Shown one piece after another: positions 7,377 through 15,478 of a DNA stretch of 57,577 nucleotides; position 1 is the first letter of the stretch; each line of letters starts with the position of its first letter. Position numbers and translations under genes: made by a program. Location of the stretch: positions 1-57,577 of the forward strand of contig JAGXIG010000087.1 of assembly GCA_024635815.1 (NCBI GenBank), given 5' to 3'. Origin of the DNA: Salegentibacter sp. Lineage in GTDB: Bacteria; Bacteroidota; Bacteroidia; Flavobacteriales; Flavobacteriaceae. Under the pieces are notes generated by a model. The model did not search any database and was not told the DNA's origin. It saw nothing but the letters and a program-made list of their open reading frames with translations.

Positions 7377-7943
7377 ATGAAAAAAATATTAGTTATAGAT
7401 AATTACGATTCTTTTGTGTACAACCTTGTGCATTATCTCGAAGAATTGGATTGCGAGGTTACGGTTGTAAGAAACGACCAATTGGAACTGGAAGATGTTG
7501 AAAAATACGATAAGATCCTGCTCTCTCCCGGACCGGGAATTCCTGAAGAAGCAGGGTTACTAAAACCTATTATAGAAAAATATGCTTCAACAAAAAGCAT
7601 TTTGGGAGTATGCCTTGGCCAACAGGCCATAGGAGAAGTTTTTGGCGGCAAATTGGGTAATTTAGAATCGGTTTATCATGGTATTGCCACCAGGATGGAT
7701 TTATGCGTAGATGACGAACCGCTTTTTAAGGATTTACCAAAAACCATGAACGTGGGTCGTTATCATTCCTGGATTGTTTTAAAAGAACTCCCTGATTCCC
7801 TGGAAGCCACTTCCTACGATGAAAACGGACAAATTATGTCGCTTCGTCATCGGGAATTTGATGTTCGCGGTGTTCAATTTCACCCAGAATCGGTGTTAAC
7901 GCCTGATGGGAAAAAGATGATTCAGAATTGGGTAAACAGTTAA
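7377..7943 (+). CDS. trpG: anthranilate synthase component II (glutamine amidotransferase)
   Basis: A class I glutamine amidotransferase subunit of 188 aa that channels ammonia to TrpE. The start MKKILVIDNYDSFVYNLVHY is canonical. LLSPGPGIPEE is the oxyanion region, GVCLGQQAIGE holds the nucleophilic Cys near residue 80, and VQFHPESVLTPDG holds the catalytic His-Glu pair. It could also serve aminodeoxychorismate synthase, as in other bacteria, but the operon position favours Trp synthesis. It is 90 bases after trpE and only 4 bases before trpD. Confidence 0.96.
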   Translation: MKKILVIDNYDSFVYNLVHYLEELDCEVTVVRNDQLELEDVEKYDKILLSPGPGIPEEAGLLKPIIEKYASTKSILGVCLGQQAIGEVFGGKLGNLESVYHGIATRMDLCVDDEPLFKDLPKTMNVGRYHSWIVLKELPDSLEATSYDENGQIMSLRHREFDVRGVQFHPESVLTPDGKKMIQNWVNS

Positions 7944-7947
7944 ACTT

Positions 7948-8940
7948 ATGAAAGAACTACTAAACAGGCTCATAAACCACGAAACCATCTCTAAAGATGA
8001 GGCGAAGCAGGCGCTTTTCAGCATTTCTAACGGAGAATATAATGAAAGTCAGATAGCCGCATTCCTAACGGTCTATATGATGCGAAGTATTACCATAGAA
8101 GAACTGGAGGGTTTTCGTGATGCACTTTTGGAACTTTGCGTGGCCATAGATTTAAGCGATTATAATCCCATAGATCTCTGCGGAACCGGAGGCGATGGGA
8201 AAAACACTTTTAATATTTCCACCACTTCTTCATTTGTAACGGCAGGTGCGGGAGTTAATGTGGCAAAACACGGTAACTATGGAGTTTCTTCGGTAAGCGG
8301 AAGTTCTAATGTGATGGAAAGTCTGGGAATTAAATTTAGCAACGACGCCGGATTTTTAGAAAAATGCATTGCTGAAGCGGGAATTTGTGTGCTCCACGCT
8401 CCCCTCTTCCACCCAGCGATGAAAAACGTGGCGCCTATCAGAAAATCTCTGGCGGTAAAAACCTTTTTCAATATGCTGGGACCAATGGTGAATCCAGCTT
8501 TTCCAAAAAATCAGCTGGTAGGGGTGTTTAACCTGGAACTGGCCAGGATGTATGGCTATTTATACCAGAACACCGATAAGAATTTCACTATTTTACACGC
8601 CTTAGATGGTTATGATGAAATTTCCCTTACCGGAAATACCAAAACCATCTCCAATAATTCTGAAGGAATGTTGAGTCCGGAAGATTTTGGTGTAGAAACC
8701 TTAAAACAGGAAGATATTGCCGGGGGCGGTTCTATAGAAAGTTCAGCTGAAATTTTTGTGAATATTTTAAAAGGAAAAGGTACCACAGCACAAAATAATG
8801 TGGTTTGTGCCAACGCCGGGATGGCCATCGCCACCGCAAATCAAGTTAGTGCCAGAGAAGGTTTTGAAACTGCCCGGGAATCTATAAATTCGGGGAAAGC
8901 TTTAATAGCATTAGAGAAATTGCAGGAGTTGAGTAAGTAA
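7948..8940 (+). CDS. trpD: anthranilate phosphoribosyltransferase
   Basis: The 330-aa enzyme transfers the phosphoribosyl group of PRPP to anthranilate. Diagnostic motifs are DLCGTGGDGKNTFNISTTSS (PRPP pyrophosphate loop), KHGNYGVSSVSGSSNVMESLG and the anthranilate-binding region NVAPIRKSLAVKTFFNMLGP. Full length for the family. The ATG lies 4 bases after the trpG stop, so translation of the two is probably coupled. Confidence 0.96.
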   Translation: MKELLNRLINHETISKDEAKQALFSISNGEYNESQIAAFLTVYMMRSITIEELEGFRDALLELCVAIDLSDYNPIDLCGTGGDGKNTFNISTTSSFVTAGAGVNVAKHGNYGVSSVSGSSNVMESLGIKFSNDAGFLEKCIAEAGICVLHAPLFHPAMKNVAPIRKSLAVKTFFNMLGPMVNPAFPKNQLVGVFNLELARMYGYLYQNTDKNFTILHALDGYDEISLTGNTKTISNNSEGMLSPEDFGVETLKQEDIAGGGSIESSAEIFVNILKGKGTTAQNNVVCANAGMAIATANQVSAREGFETARESINSGKALIALEKLQELSK

Positions 8941-8958
8941 TCCATTATTAATCAACTT

Positions 8959-8984
8959 AGATCCTGAAACAAGTTCAGGATGAC
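8959..8984. repeat. TCCTGAAAC...GTTCAGGA repeat (trpD-trpC gap)
   Basis: AGATCCTGAA and TTCAGGATGAC, the reverse-orientation form of the element at 7301. It occupies most of the 91-base trpD-trpC gap. Confidence 0.75.
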
Positions 8985-9031
8985 GTTAAGGAAAAACAGA
9001 GAACTCATAACTGAGAACGCATAACATAATT

Positions 9032-9823
9032 ATGAACATTTTAGACAAAATAATAGCCGATAAACATAAAGAACTGGTTTTAAAAAAGCTGGTAGTGCCT
9101 ATCTCGCAATTGGAGCAATCGGCACTTTTTGAGCGTCAAACAGTTTCTTTGGCTCAAAAGCTAACAATCAGCAAAACAGGGATCATTGCCGAACATAAAA
9201 GACGTTCCCCTTCAAAATCAGTCATCAACCAGGATTTAAATGTGGAAGATGTAGCCCAAGGTTATGAAGAAGCAGGTATTTCGGGAATGTCGGTTCTTAC
9301 TGATGGCAAATATTTTGGGGGGTCTCTAGACGATTTGCTTTATGCCCGTGCTGCGGTTAAAATGCCATTGTTGCGAAAGGAGTTTATTATTGATGAATAT
9401 CAACTTCTGGAGGCAAAAGCTCACGGCGCCGATGTGATTCTACTTATTGCCGCAGTTCTGGAACGTGAGCAAATAAAAAAGCTTTCAGAATTTGCGAAAA
9501 GCATTGGCCTGGAAGTATTGCTGGAAGTTCATAATGAAGAAGAATTACAAAAATCCATTATGCCGAGCTTGGATATGTTGGGCGTAAACAACCGGAATTT
9601 AAAAACTTTTGAAGTCAGCACCGACATTAGCAAAGAACTTTCAGAAAAGATACCGGAAGATTTTGTAAAAGTTTCCGAAAGCGGAATCAGCTCGGTTGAA
9701 GCGATCAAAGATTTACAGCAATATGGCTATAAAGGTTTTTTAATCGGTGAGAATTTTATGAAAACCAACAATCCCGGTAAAGCTGCTGCAGAGTTTGTAA
9801 AAGAATTGAGTACGTCACCCTGA
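9032..9823 (+). CDS. trpC: indole-3-glycerol phosphate synthase
   Basis: A TIM-barrel enzyme of 263 aa that converts CdRP to indole-3-glycerol phosphate. Motifs are AEHKRRSPSKSVIN (catalytic Lys), SVLTDGKYFGGSLDDL, LLRKEFIIDEYQLLEAKAHG, LLEVHNEEEL, GVNNRNLKTFEV and SESGISS. It is monofunctional: TrpF is a separate gene. The last codons and the TGA stop (ACG TCA CCC TGA) lie inside a dispersed palindromic repeat beginning at 9814, so the final residues TSP are repeat-encoded. Confidence 0.95.
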   Translation: MNILDKIIADKHKELVLKKLVVPISQLEQSALFERQTVSLAQKLTISKTGIIAEHKRRSPSKSVINQDLNVEDVAQGYEEAGISGMSVLTDGKYFGGSLDDLLYARAAVKMPLLRKEFIIDEYQLLEAKAHGADVILLIAAVLEREQIKKLSEFAKSIGLEVLLEVHNEEELQKSIMPSLDMLGVNNRNLKTFEVSTDISKELSEKIPEDFVKVSESGISSVEAIKDLQQYGYKGFLIGENFMKTNNPGKAAAEFVKELSTSP

Positions 9824-9885
9824 ATTTATTTCAGGGTCTAGGCTGTTAACATCATGTTAGCTCCTGAAACAAGTTCAGGATGATG
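9814..9885. repeat. two dispersed palindromic repeats in the trpC-trpF gap
   Basis: Copy one (9814-9840: GTCACCCTGAA...TTCAGGGTCTA) overlaps the end of trpC. Copy two (about 9858-9885: CTCCTGAAAC...GTTCAGGATGATG) is in the opposite orientation, so the pair can form a larger fold-back. Confidence 0.72.
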
Positions 9886-9900
9886 AAAACCAACACCAGC

Positions 9901-9941
9901 TCTCCTCCTTTTTAAGGAGGAGTACCCGAAGGGAGAGGTGG
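9901..9941. repeat. CTCCTCC...GGAGGAG dispersed repeat ahead of trpF
   Basis: CTCCTCCTTTTTAAGGAGGAG forms a hairpin, followed by TACCCGAAGGGAGAGGTGG. A related element in reverse orientation is at 29681-29718. It ends 16 bases before the trpF ATG. Confidence 0.65.
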
Positions 9942-9957
9942 TTAACAACAAGTAAAA

Positions 9958-10605
9958 ATGAAAAATATAAAACTCAAAGTATGCGGGATGAAAGATCCCG
10001 AAAACATCAGCGAAGTTGCAAAACTTCAGCCTGATTATATGGGTTTTATCTTTTACGAAAAAACCCCCAGAAATTTTGATGCTGAACTCCCGGAAATTCT
10101 TTCCGGAATTAAGAAAACCGGGGTTTTTGTAAATGAAGAAATCGATGTAATCCTTGAAAAAATTAAGAAACACGATCTTAATGCGATTCAACTTCACGGG
10201 GATGAAACTGCGGCTTTTTGCGGTGAACTAAAAACACTTTTAATAGAAACTCCGGTGGAAATAATTAAGGTGTTTTCAGTTAAAGACGACTTCGATTTTG
10301 AGCGTTTAAAAGAATACGAAACTGTAGTAGATTATTTTCTTTTTGATACTAAAGGGAAAAACAAAGGCGGAAATGGGATCATATTCAATTGGGAGATTTT
10401 AAAAGAATATCCTTCAAAAAAACCATTTTTCCTTAGCGGAGGAATAGGACCGGATGAAGTGGCAGCAATCAAAAAACTACAAGCTTATTTTCAGCAAAAT
10501 GGAGAGGAAAATTTGCTTTATGCCATAGATGTAAATAGTAAATTTGAAGAGCAACCGGGTTTTAAAAATGTGGATAAACTGGAGGAGTTTATAAAGGGGT
10601 TTTGA
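9958..10605 (+). CDS. trpF: phosphoribosylanthranilate isomerase
   Basis: The 215-aa TIM-barrel isomerase converts PRA to CdRP. KLKVCGMKDPENI carries the catalytic Cys, IQLHGDE the central strand, and DTKGKNKGGNG plus FLSGGIGPDEV the phosphate-binding loops with the catalytic Asp. The C-terminal AIDVNSKFEEQPGFKNVDKL is typical. It is separate from trpC, with repeats filling the gaps on both sides. Confidence 0.95.
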   Translation: MKNIKLKVCGMKDPENISEVAKLQPDYMGFIFYEKTPRNFDAELPEILSGIKKTGVFVNEEIDVILEKIKKHDLNAIQLHGDETAAFCGELKTLLIETPVEIIKVFSVKDDFDFERLKEYETVVDYFLFDTKGKNKGGNGIIFNWEILKEYPSKKPFFLSGGIGPDEVAAIKKLQAYFQQNGEENLLYAIDVNSKFEEQPGFKNVDKLEEFIKGF

Positions 10606-10616
10606 GTTATAAAAAC

Positions 10617-10867
10617 CGTCATTGCGATCCCGATGCCAATCGGGAGAAGCAATCTTTTGTTTAAGAATTAAAGTGAGATTGCCACGGGCTTTGCCCTCGC
10701 AATGACAAATTAAAATTTAGTGTATTCGTGGCAAAAAAAATTAGAATTTGAAGTCTCTAATAATTTAGATTCTGAAATAAATTCAGAATGACATAAAAAC
10801 TCATTAAAACTTGCTACAGGCTTTAAACAAAGTTGAAACAAAAATATTAGTGTATTTGTGGCGAAAG
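10617..10867. repeat. cluster of dispersed repeats filling the trpF-trpB gap
   Basis: The 284-base gap holds a pair of inverted 'GTCATTGCGA' elements (10617-10660 and 10676-10706, the first with TCCCGATGCCAATCGGGA inside), a TTCTGAAATAAATTCAGAA element (10765-10794), and two copies of TAGTGTATT(C/T)GTGGC (10718-10735 and 10848-10863). No gene is seen in it. Confidence 0.68.
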
Positions 10868-10889
10868 CTACTAAATAAAATAAATAACA

Positions 10890-12071
10890 ATGAGCTATCA
10901 GGCTAACGAAAAAGGATATTACGGCGATTTTGGCGGGGCTTTTATTCCCGAAATGCTTTATCCAAATGTAGAGGAATTGCGTTCGCAGTACCTGGATATT
11001 ATGAAAGAGGAATCTTTTCAGAAGGAATTTAAAGATCTATTGCGTGATTATGTGGGGCGACCCACACCGCTTTATTATGCTGAACGTTTTAGTAAAAAAT
11101 ACGGCACAAAAATTTATCTGAAACGTGAAGATCTTTGTCATACCGGGGCGCACAAAATAAATAATACCGTCGGGCAGATTTTAATGGCAAAACGTCTGGG
11201 CAAGGATCGCATAATCGCCGAAACCGGCGCAGGGCAGCACGGTGTGGCCACCGCTACGGTTTGTGCACTTATGGGCATTGAGTGTATTGTTTATATGGGC
11301 GAGGTTGATATTGAACGACAGGCGCCAAATGTAGCCCGTATGAAAATGTTGGGAGCCACAGTAATTCCGGCAAAATCTGGTAGCCGAACGCTTAAGGATG
11401 CCACCAACGAAGCAATTCGGGATTGGATCAATAATCCGCTGGATACGCATTATATTATCGGCTCTGTGGTGGGTCCTCACCCCTATCCCGATATGGTTGC
11501 GAGGTTTCAGGCGGTGATTTCTGAAGAAATTAAAGTTCAGTTAAAAGAAAAAGAAAATCGTGGGAATCCGGATTATGTTGTTGCCTGTGTAGGTGGTGGA
11601 AGCAACGCAGCCGGAGCTTATTTTCATTATTTAGATGATCCTGAGGTTGGGATTATCGCGGTTGAAGCAGCTGGAAAAGGTATTCAAAGCGGGGAAAGTG
11701 CTGCGACTTCGGCTTTGGGGAAAGAAGGCATTATCCACGGTAGTAAAACCCTGCTGATGCAAACCGAAGACGGACAAATTACCGAACCTTATTCCATCTC
11801 CGCCGGACTCGATTATCCGGGGGTTGGGCCAATGCACGCCAATTTGTTTAGAAGCGGGCGCGGGGAATTTATTTCGATAACCGATAAAGCCGCGATGGAA
11901 GCCGGTTTAGAACTGGCTAAATTAGAGGGTATTATTCCCGCTATTGAGACCTCTCATGCCCTGGCTATTTTTGAAGACCGAAAGTTTAAAAAGGATGATG
12001 TGGTGGTAGTCAATCTTTCGGGGCGTGGGGATAAGGATTTGAGTACTTATATAGATTATTTTGATCTTTAG
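10890..12071 (+). CDS. trpB: tryptophan synthase beta chain
   Basis: The 393-aa PLP enzyme joins indole and serine. The PLP lysine is in [11 protein letters not shown] near residue 90. Other motifs are [19 protein letters not shown], the phosphate loop [34 protein letters not shown] and the closing [12 protein letters not shown]. This is the standard TrpB1 type that works with TrpA. Repeats fill the gaps before and after it. Confidence 0.97.
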   Translation: MSYQANEKGYYGDFGGAFIPEMLYPNVEELRSQYLDIMKEESFQKEFKDLLRDYVGRPTPLYYAERFSKKYGTKIYLKREDLCHTGAHKINNTVGQILMAKRLGKDRIIAETGAGQHGVATATVCALMGIECIVYMGEVDIERQAPNVARMKMLGATVIPAKSGSRTLKDATNEAIRDWINNPLDTHYIIGSVVGPHPYPDMVARFQAVISEEIKVQLKEKENRGNPDYVVACVGGGSNAAGAYFHYLDDPEVGIIAVEAAGKGIQSGESAATSALGKEGIIHGSKTLLMQTEDGQITEPYSISAGLDYPGVGPMHANLFRSGRGEFISITDKAAMEAGLELAKLEGIIPAIETSHALAIFEDRKFKKDDVVVVNLSGRGDKDLSTYIDYFDL

Positions 12072-12076
12072 CATAA

Positions 12077-12107
12077 GACCTCACAGGTTTTGAAAACCTG
12101 TGAGGTC
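12077..12107. repeat. perfect 15-bp inverted repeat after trpB
   Basis: GACCTCACAGGTTTT and AAAACCTGTGAGGTC are exact reverse complements around a single G, five bases after the trpB stop. It would form a very stable hairpin in the trp mRNA, but no T-run follows, so it is not a classical terminator. It may stabilise the upstream mRNA or reduce trpA expression. Confidence 0.8.
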
Positions 12108-12158
12108 TGTCAACCAAAAATAAGGATTCAGATAGCTGGCTTGCTAATAACATTTGAA

Positions 12159-12418
12159 AAGATTGCCACGGGCAATGCCCTCGTAAACGGAATAAAAATA
12201 AAATTAAAAATTAACCGTCAACCTGAACTGGTTTCAGGTTCTAATAGAATTTAAGTTCAAATAATTATAACAAATTAGATTCTGAAACAAGTTCAGAATG
12301 ACGTAGAGAATTAGAGATTTAAATGACCCTGGGTTTGCAATGACGAAATAAAAATATTCGTGTATTCGTGGCACAATTTACCCAGGAACCAAAACGCTCT
12401 CGACTGCGCTCGAGTTGA
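12159..12418. repeat. cluster of dispersed repeats in the trpB-trpA gap
   Basis: Elements seen: GATTGCCACGGGC...GCCCTCG (12161-12184), CAACCTGAACTGGTTTCAGGTT (12219-12240), TTAGATTCTGAA...TTCAGAATGACG (12275-12303), a third TGTATTCGTGGC (12361-12372), and CTCTCGACTGCGCTCGAGTTGAGA (about 12395-12419). The 375-base gap has no coding frame of note. Confidence 0.68.
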
Positions 12419-12446
12419 GATAAATAAGAATATTGAATCATAACAA

Positions 12447-13214
12447 ATGAACAGAATAAATAAAAAACTTCAGGAAGAGCAAAAATTACTGTCTATCTAT
12501 TTTACGGCGGGTTATCCTGAAACCGGAGATACGGTTTCGATTATTCAGGAACTGGAAAAAAATGGAGTGGATTTTATAGAAATTGGTTTGCCGTTTAGCG
12601 ATCCGCTTGCCGATGGGCCTACCATTCAGGAAAGTTCTACCAAAGCGCTTAAAAGTGGGATGACCACCAATAAACTATTTGAGCAGCTTAAGGGAATTAG
12701 AGAATCCGTGGAAATTCCGCTTATTATTATGGGATATTTTAATCCTATTCTTCAGTATGGCGTGGAGAAATTCTGTAAAAAATGTGCAGAAACTGGAATT
12801 GACGGACTTATAATCCCTGATCTTCCGGTTGATGTTTATAATGAAGAATACAGATCGATTTTCGAGGAAAACGGACTTCAGAATATATTTTTAATCACAC
12901 CGCAAACTTCAGAAGAGCGCATTCGGTTTATTGATTCGGTTTCCAGTGGCTTTATTTATATGGTAAGTTCGGCAAGTGTAACCGGTTCTACCAGCGGATT
13001 TGGTGATGAGACAAAAAAATATTTCAAAAGAGTGAACGATATGCAACTCAAAAACCCGCAGGTTGTTGGTTTTGGAATTAGCGATGCCGAAAGTTTTCAG
13101 CAAGCAACTCAATACGCTAAGGGAGCCATAATTGGTTCGGCATTTATTAAGCACCTCAACAAAAATGGCAAAAATAAGATAGCCGATTTTGTAAAAAGCA
13201 TCAGGCCGGTTTAA
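12447..13214 (+). CDS. trpA: tryptophan synthase alpha chain
   Basis: The 255-aa TIM-barrel subunit cleaves indole-3-glycerol phosphate and passes indole to TrpB. FIEIGLPFSDPLADGPTIQ carries the catalytic Glu near residue 48, GLIIPDLPVD the catalytic Asp, and SSASVTGSTSGFG and VVGFGISD the phosphate site. Last trp structural gene; 375 bases of repeats separate it from trpB, so its expression relative to trpB may be reduced. Confidence 0.96.
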   Translation: MNRINKKLQEEQKLLSIYFTAGYPETGDTVSIIQELEKNGVDFIEIGLPFSDPLADGPTIQESSTKALKSGMTTNKLFEQLKGIRESVEIPLIIMGYFNPILQYGVEKFCKKCAETGIDGLIIPDLPVDVYNEEYRSIFEENGLQNIFLITPQTSEERIRFIDSVSSGFIYMVSSASVTGSTSGFGDETKKYFKRVNDMQLKNPQVVGFGISDAESFQQATQYAKGAIIGSAFIKHLNKNGKNKIADFVKSIRPV

Positions 13215-13291
13215 CCAAATTCTAACATGCTCTTGGGAGGTTTTAAGACTCTTGTTTCTTATCTTAGAAGTGAATCAAAAAAACAATAATT

Positions 13292-13435
13292 ATGGGAGGC
13301 CCAATTGAAGATAATAAAAGGAAAAGAAATAAAGAACAGGAAAATCCCACCAACCCAACCGGAGACACCAAAAAACGGACAAACGAGGTGGATTATGACG
13401 AAAAGACCATAAAAGACCAACAGAAGAAAAAGTAA
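13292..13435 (+). CDS. small charged protein of 47 aa, unknown function
   Basis: A 48-codon frame encodes MGGPIEDNKRKRNKEQ and continues with Asn, Thr and Lys-rich sequence to TIKDQQKKK. It is very hydrophilic, without membrane segment, Cys or known motif, and is likely disordered. Only three bases separate its stop from the ATG of the THX gene, so the two probably form one transcript after trpA. Coding is supported by the tight spacing to THX and the open frame; it could still be a non-functional leader frame. Confidence 0.55.
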   Translation: MGGPIEDNKRKRNKEQENPTNPTGDTKKRTNEVDYDEKTIKDQQKKK

Positions 13436-13438
13436 TTT

Positions 13439-13573
13439 ATGGGACGAGGCGACAGGAAAACGAAACGAGGAAAAATTGCAATAGGCACACATGGAAGATT
13501 ACGCCCTAAACGTAAAAAGTTTAAGGTAAAACCAACCACCATCGCCGAACAGGAAAAGAAAGAATTAGAGTAG
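13439..13573 (+). CDS. 30S ribosomal protein THX
   Basis: The 44-aa basic protein begins MGRGDRKTKRGKIAIGTHG and continues RLRPKRKKFKVKPTT. This matches the THX (bS31-like) family, which in Thermus fills a cavity at the top of the 30S head and is common in Bacteroidetes, where the form MGKGDxKTRRGKI is usual. The acidic tail after the basic core (EQEKKELE) is an extension. It is followed by a terminator, so it closes the transcript. Confidence 0.85.
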   Translation: MGRGDRKTKRGKIAIGTHGRLRPKRKKFKVKPTTIAEQEKKELE

Positions 13574-13594
13574 TTGTAAGTTGACTACGTCTGG

Positions 13595-13640
13595 AAACCC
13601 TGAGTTTAAAAGTTTACGCTTTTAGATTCAGGGTTTTTGT
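13595..13640 (+). terminator. intrinsic terminator after THX
   Basis: AAACCCTGA (13595-13603) pairs with TCAGGGTTT, and an inner TAAAAG/CTTTTA extends the stem past a small internal loop. TTTTTGTTTT follows. Confidence 0.75.
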
Positions 13641-13653
13641 TTTGTAAAACCAG

Positions 13654-13769
13654 CGTCATTGCGAGGAGGCGCAGCCGACGTGGCAATCTGTGCTTGGTTA
13701 TTTCAATTTTACTGAAGATCTCACTTCCAAACAAAAGATCGCCGCGCTCGTCCCTCGCTCGCGATGACG
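13654..13769. repeat. inverted pair of CGTCATTGCGAGG-type repeats
   Basis: CGTCATTGCGAGGAGGCGC...GTGGCAATCTG (13654-13690) and AAAGATCGCCGCGCTC...TCGCGATGACGG (13733-13769) are inverted copies of one widespread element. They lie in the gap between THX and yaaA. Confidence 0.68.
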
Positions 13770-13825
13770 GATGCTGTACACACACAATTTTGAACAACAA
13801 ACACTAAACAACAAACAACTGAAAA

Positions 13826-14587
13826 CTATCTAATAAAAACCGGTTCACTCTCCTTCTCGGTGTGTTCTTCGCTAAAACGGTAATCCATATAATCGAAAGC
13901 TTTAAGCTCTTCCAGTGTTTTTACGTCTTTGTCTATAATATAGCGCACCATCGCGCCACGGGCTTTTTTAGCGAAGAAACTGATGATCTTCAATTTTCCA
14001 TTCTTAAAATCTTTAAAAACGGGTGAAATTACCTCAGCTTTTAGTTTTTTGGTATCTACGGCCTTAAAATATTCGTTGCTGGCCAGGTTGATAAAGAGTT
14101 CCCCTTTTTCCATTTCCTCGTTTAGCAGTTTAGTGACTTTGGGTTGCCAAACTTCATAAAGGCTATTCTTGCGCTCAACACCTACCGAAGTTCCCATCTC
14201 CAGGCGATAAGGCTGCATTAGGTCCAAGGGTTTTAGCACGCCGTAGAGTCCGGAAAGGATTCGTAAGGTATCCTGCAGGAGGTCTAGCTTTTCGGTGGGG
14301 ATGGTATAGGCATCAAGGCCGGTATAAACATCGCCGGCAAAAGCGTACATCGCGGGGCGCGAATTCTTTTTGTTGTGCTCTTCCTCAAATTCCTGGTAGC
14401 GGGTATAATTAAGATCGGCCAGCTTATCGCTGATGCTCATCAATTCGGAAATCTCTTTTTTGGTCATTCTGGACATCTTCCGGTTGAGTTTTGCGGTGGT
14501 GTCCAAAAAAGCGGGCTGCGTGCCGCGGGTGGTGGGTAGTTTAGATTCGTAATCCAGGCTTTTGGCCGGGGAAACAACAATTTTCAT
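13826..14587 (-). CDS. yaaA: peroxide stress protein YaaA (DUF328/UPF0246)
   Basis: Full-length YaaA of 253 aa. The N-terminus [18 protein letters not shown], the run [52 protein letters not shown] and [13 protein letters not shown] are family signatures. In E. coli the protein binds DNA and limits free iron and oxidative damage during peroxide stress; the same role is inferred. Single gene with its own -7 box on the minus strand. Confidence 0.94.
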   Translation of the reverse strand: MKIVVSPAKSLDYESKLPTTRGTQPAFLDTTAKLNRKMSRMTKKEISELMSISDKLADLNYTRYQEFEEEHNKKNSRPAMYAFAGDVYTGLDAYTIPTEKLDLLQDTLRILSGLYGVLKPLDLMQPYRLEMGTSVGVERKNSLYEVWQPKVTKLLNEEMEKGELFINLASNEYFKAVDTKKLKAEVISPVFKDFKNGKLKIISFFAKKARGAMVRYIIDKDVKTLEELKAFDYMDYRFSEEHTEKESEPVFIR

Positions 14588-14605
14588 ATGCAGGTAGTTT
14601 TACTT

Positions 14606-14613
14606 CAAAGATA
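14606..14613 (-). promoter_or_regulatory. -7 promoter box of yaaA
   Basis: On the minus strand the sequence reads TATCTTTG, a perfect TAnnTTTG, 18 bases before the yaaA ATG. No good -33 TTTG is found at the usual distance. Confidence 0.5.
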
Positions 14614-14731
14614 AGTGAAAGCTTAACAATTAAGAAAATCAGGGTTTATTAGTTTCTTATGGAAAGATAGCTAAGACTTATTATCGCTGAAAAGCAATTA
14701 TTTTGAAAAACTATTTTTTACACTGCGATTC

Positions 14732-15223
14732 TTATTCCAATTCGATCTTGTCTATTTCCAGCCTGAAATCTTCTGCTTTTTTATTACCGATTAGAAACCG
14801 AATTTCCTGGATTGTATCGGCAGAAAAGTTGGGGAGATCCAGTTTCCTTCCGCGAAATACCGGTTCCATTTCCTTTAGCGGAACTTCTACGGTTTGCAAG
14901 TCTCCGGTAGTTTTAAACGTGTAGATATAAGAAGCTCTATCTTTTAGATTGGATTTTATCCTAAATTGATAAGACTTGCCGTCCCCTTTCAGTAAAATGA
15001 TCGCTTTTTTATAGCCTTTGATATTTTTAGAAGGAAAATGATATTGCACCGAAGCGAAGCCGCCATTGTTTTCCAGGGAAACCGAACCTTTAAAAACAGC
15101 ATTTCCCTCGTCACTACGTTCCAGTTTACTGCTGGAATTACCACCCATCACCACGTCGTTCTCTACTTCCCAGGCAGACCAGTCGGTAGTAGTGCTAAAA
15201 TCAAAAAGAAGTAATTTACTCAT
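14732..15223 (-). CDS. CIA30-family protein
   Basis: A 163-aa CIA30 domain protein, named after a complex I assembly factor and related to galactose-binding-like beta sandwiches. Signatures are FDFSTTTDWSAWEVENDVVMGGNSS and YHFPSKNIKGYKKAIILLKGDGKSYQFRI. The start MSKLLLFDF is preferred; an upstream ATG at 15265 would add a hydrophobic stretch of 14 residues that is not a convincing signal peptide. The bacterial members have no settled function. It lies on the same strand as yaaA with a gap of 144 bases. Confidence 0.78.
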   Translation of the reverse strand: MSKLLLFDFSTTTDWSAWEVENDVVMGGNSSSKLERSDEGNAVFKGSVSLENNGGFASVQYHFPSKNIKGYKKAIILLKGDGKSYQFRIKSNLKDRASYIYTFKTTGDLQTVEVPLKEMEPVFRGRKLDLPNFSADTIQEIRFLIGNKKAEDFRLEIDKIELE

Positions 15224-15478
15224 TGTCAGGATTATTAAAAACAAGAAAAATTGTTGTTGTAGCATTTTTGTTTTTAAGTTATGATTTTTTATTGATAATA
15301 AACCACTTCTGAAAATAGGGATTGATTAAATGAAAATTGAATAGTTGATAAATATTTAGAGCATTACGAAAACCTTTTTTGGTTTCTGAATTAAATGTTA
15401 AATTTAGCAATCTTAAATTTTTATTCTGAAAAAATATCCTTTCTCACATTTGAGCTATTCCATTAAATCATACTCTTT

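Noticed and set aside
11181..11480. 99-aa frame antisense to trpB
   Set aside because: Shadow of a highly conserved gene; no motif of its own.
12077..12107. Intrinsic terminator after trpB
   Set aside because: No T-run after the hairpin, and trpA continues the operon.
7301..12304. CRISPR array suggested by recurring TCCTGAAC/GTTCAGGA units
   Set aside because: Spacing is irregular, orientation varies, units lie between genes of an operon, and no cas genes are present.
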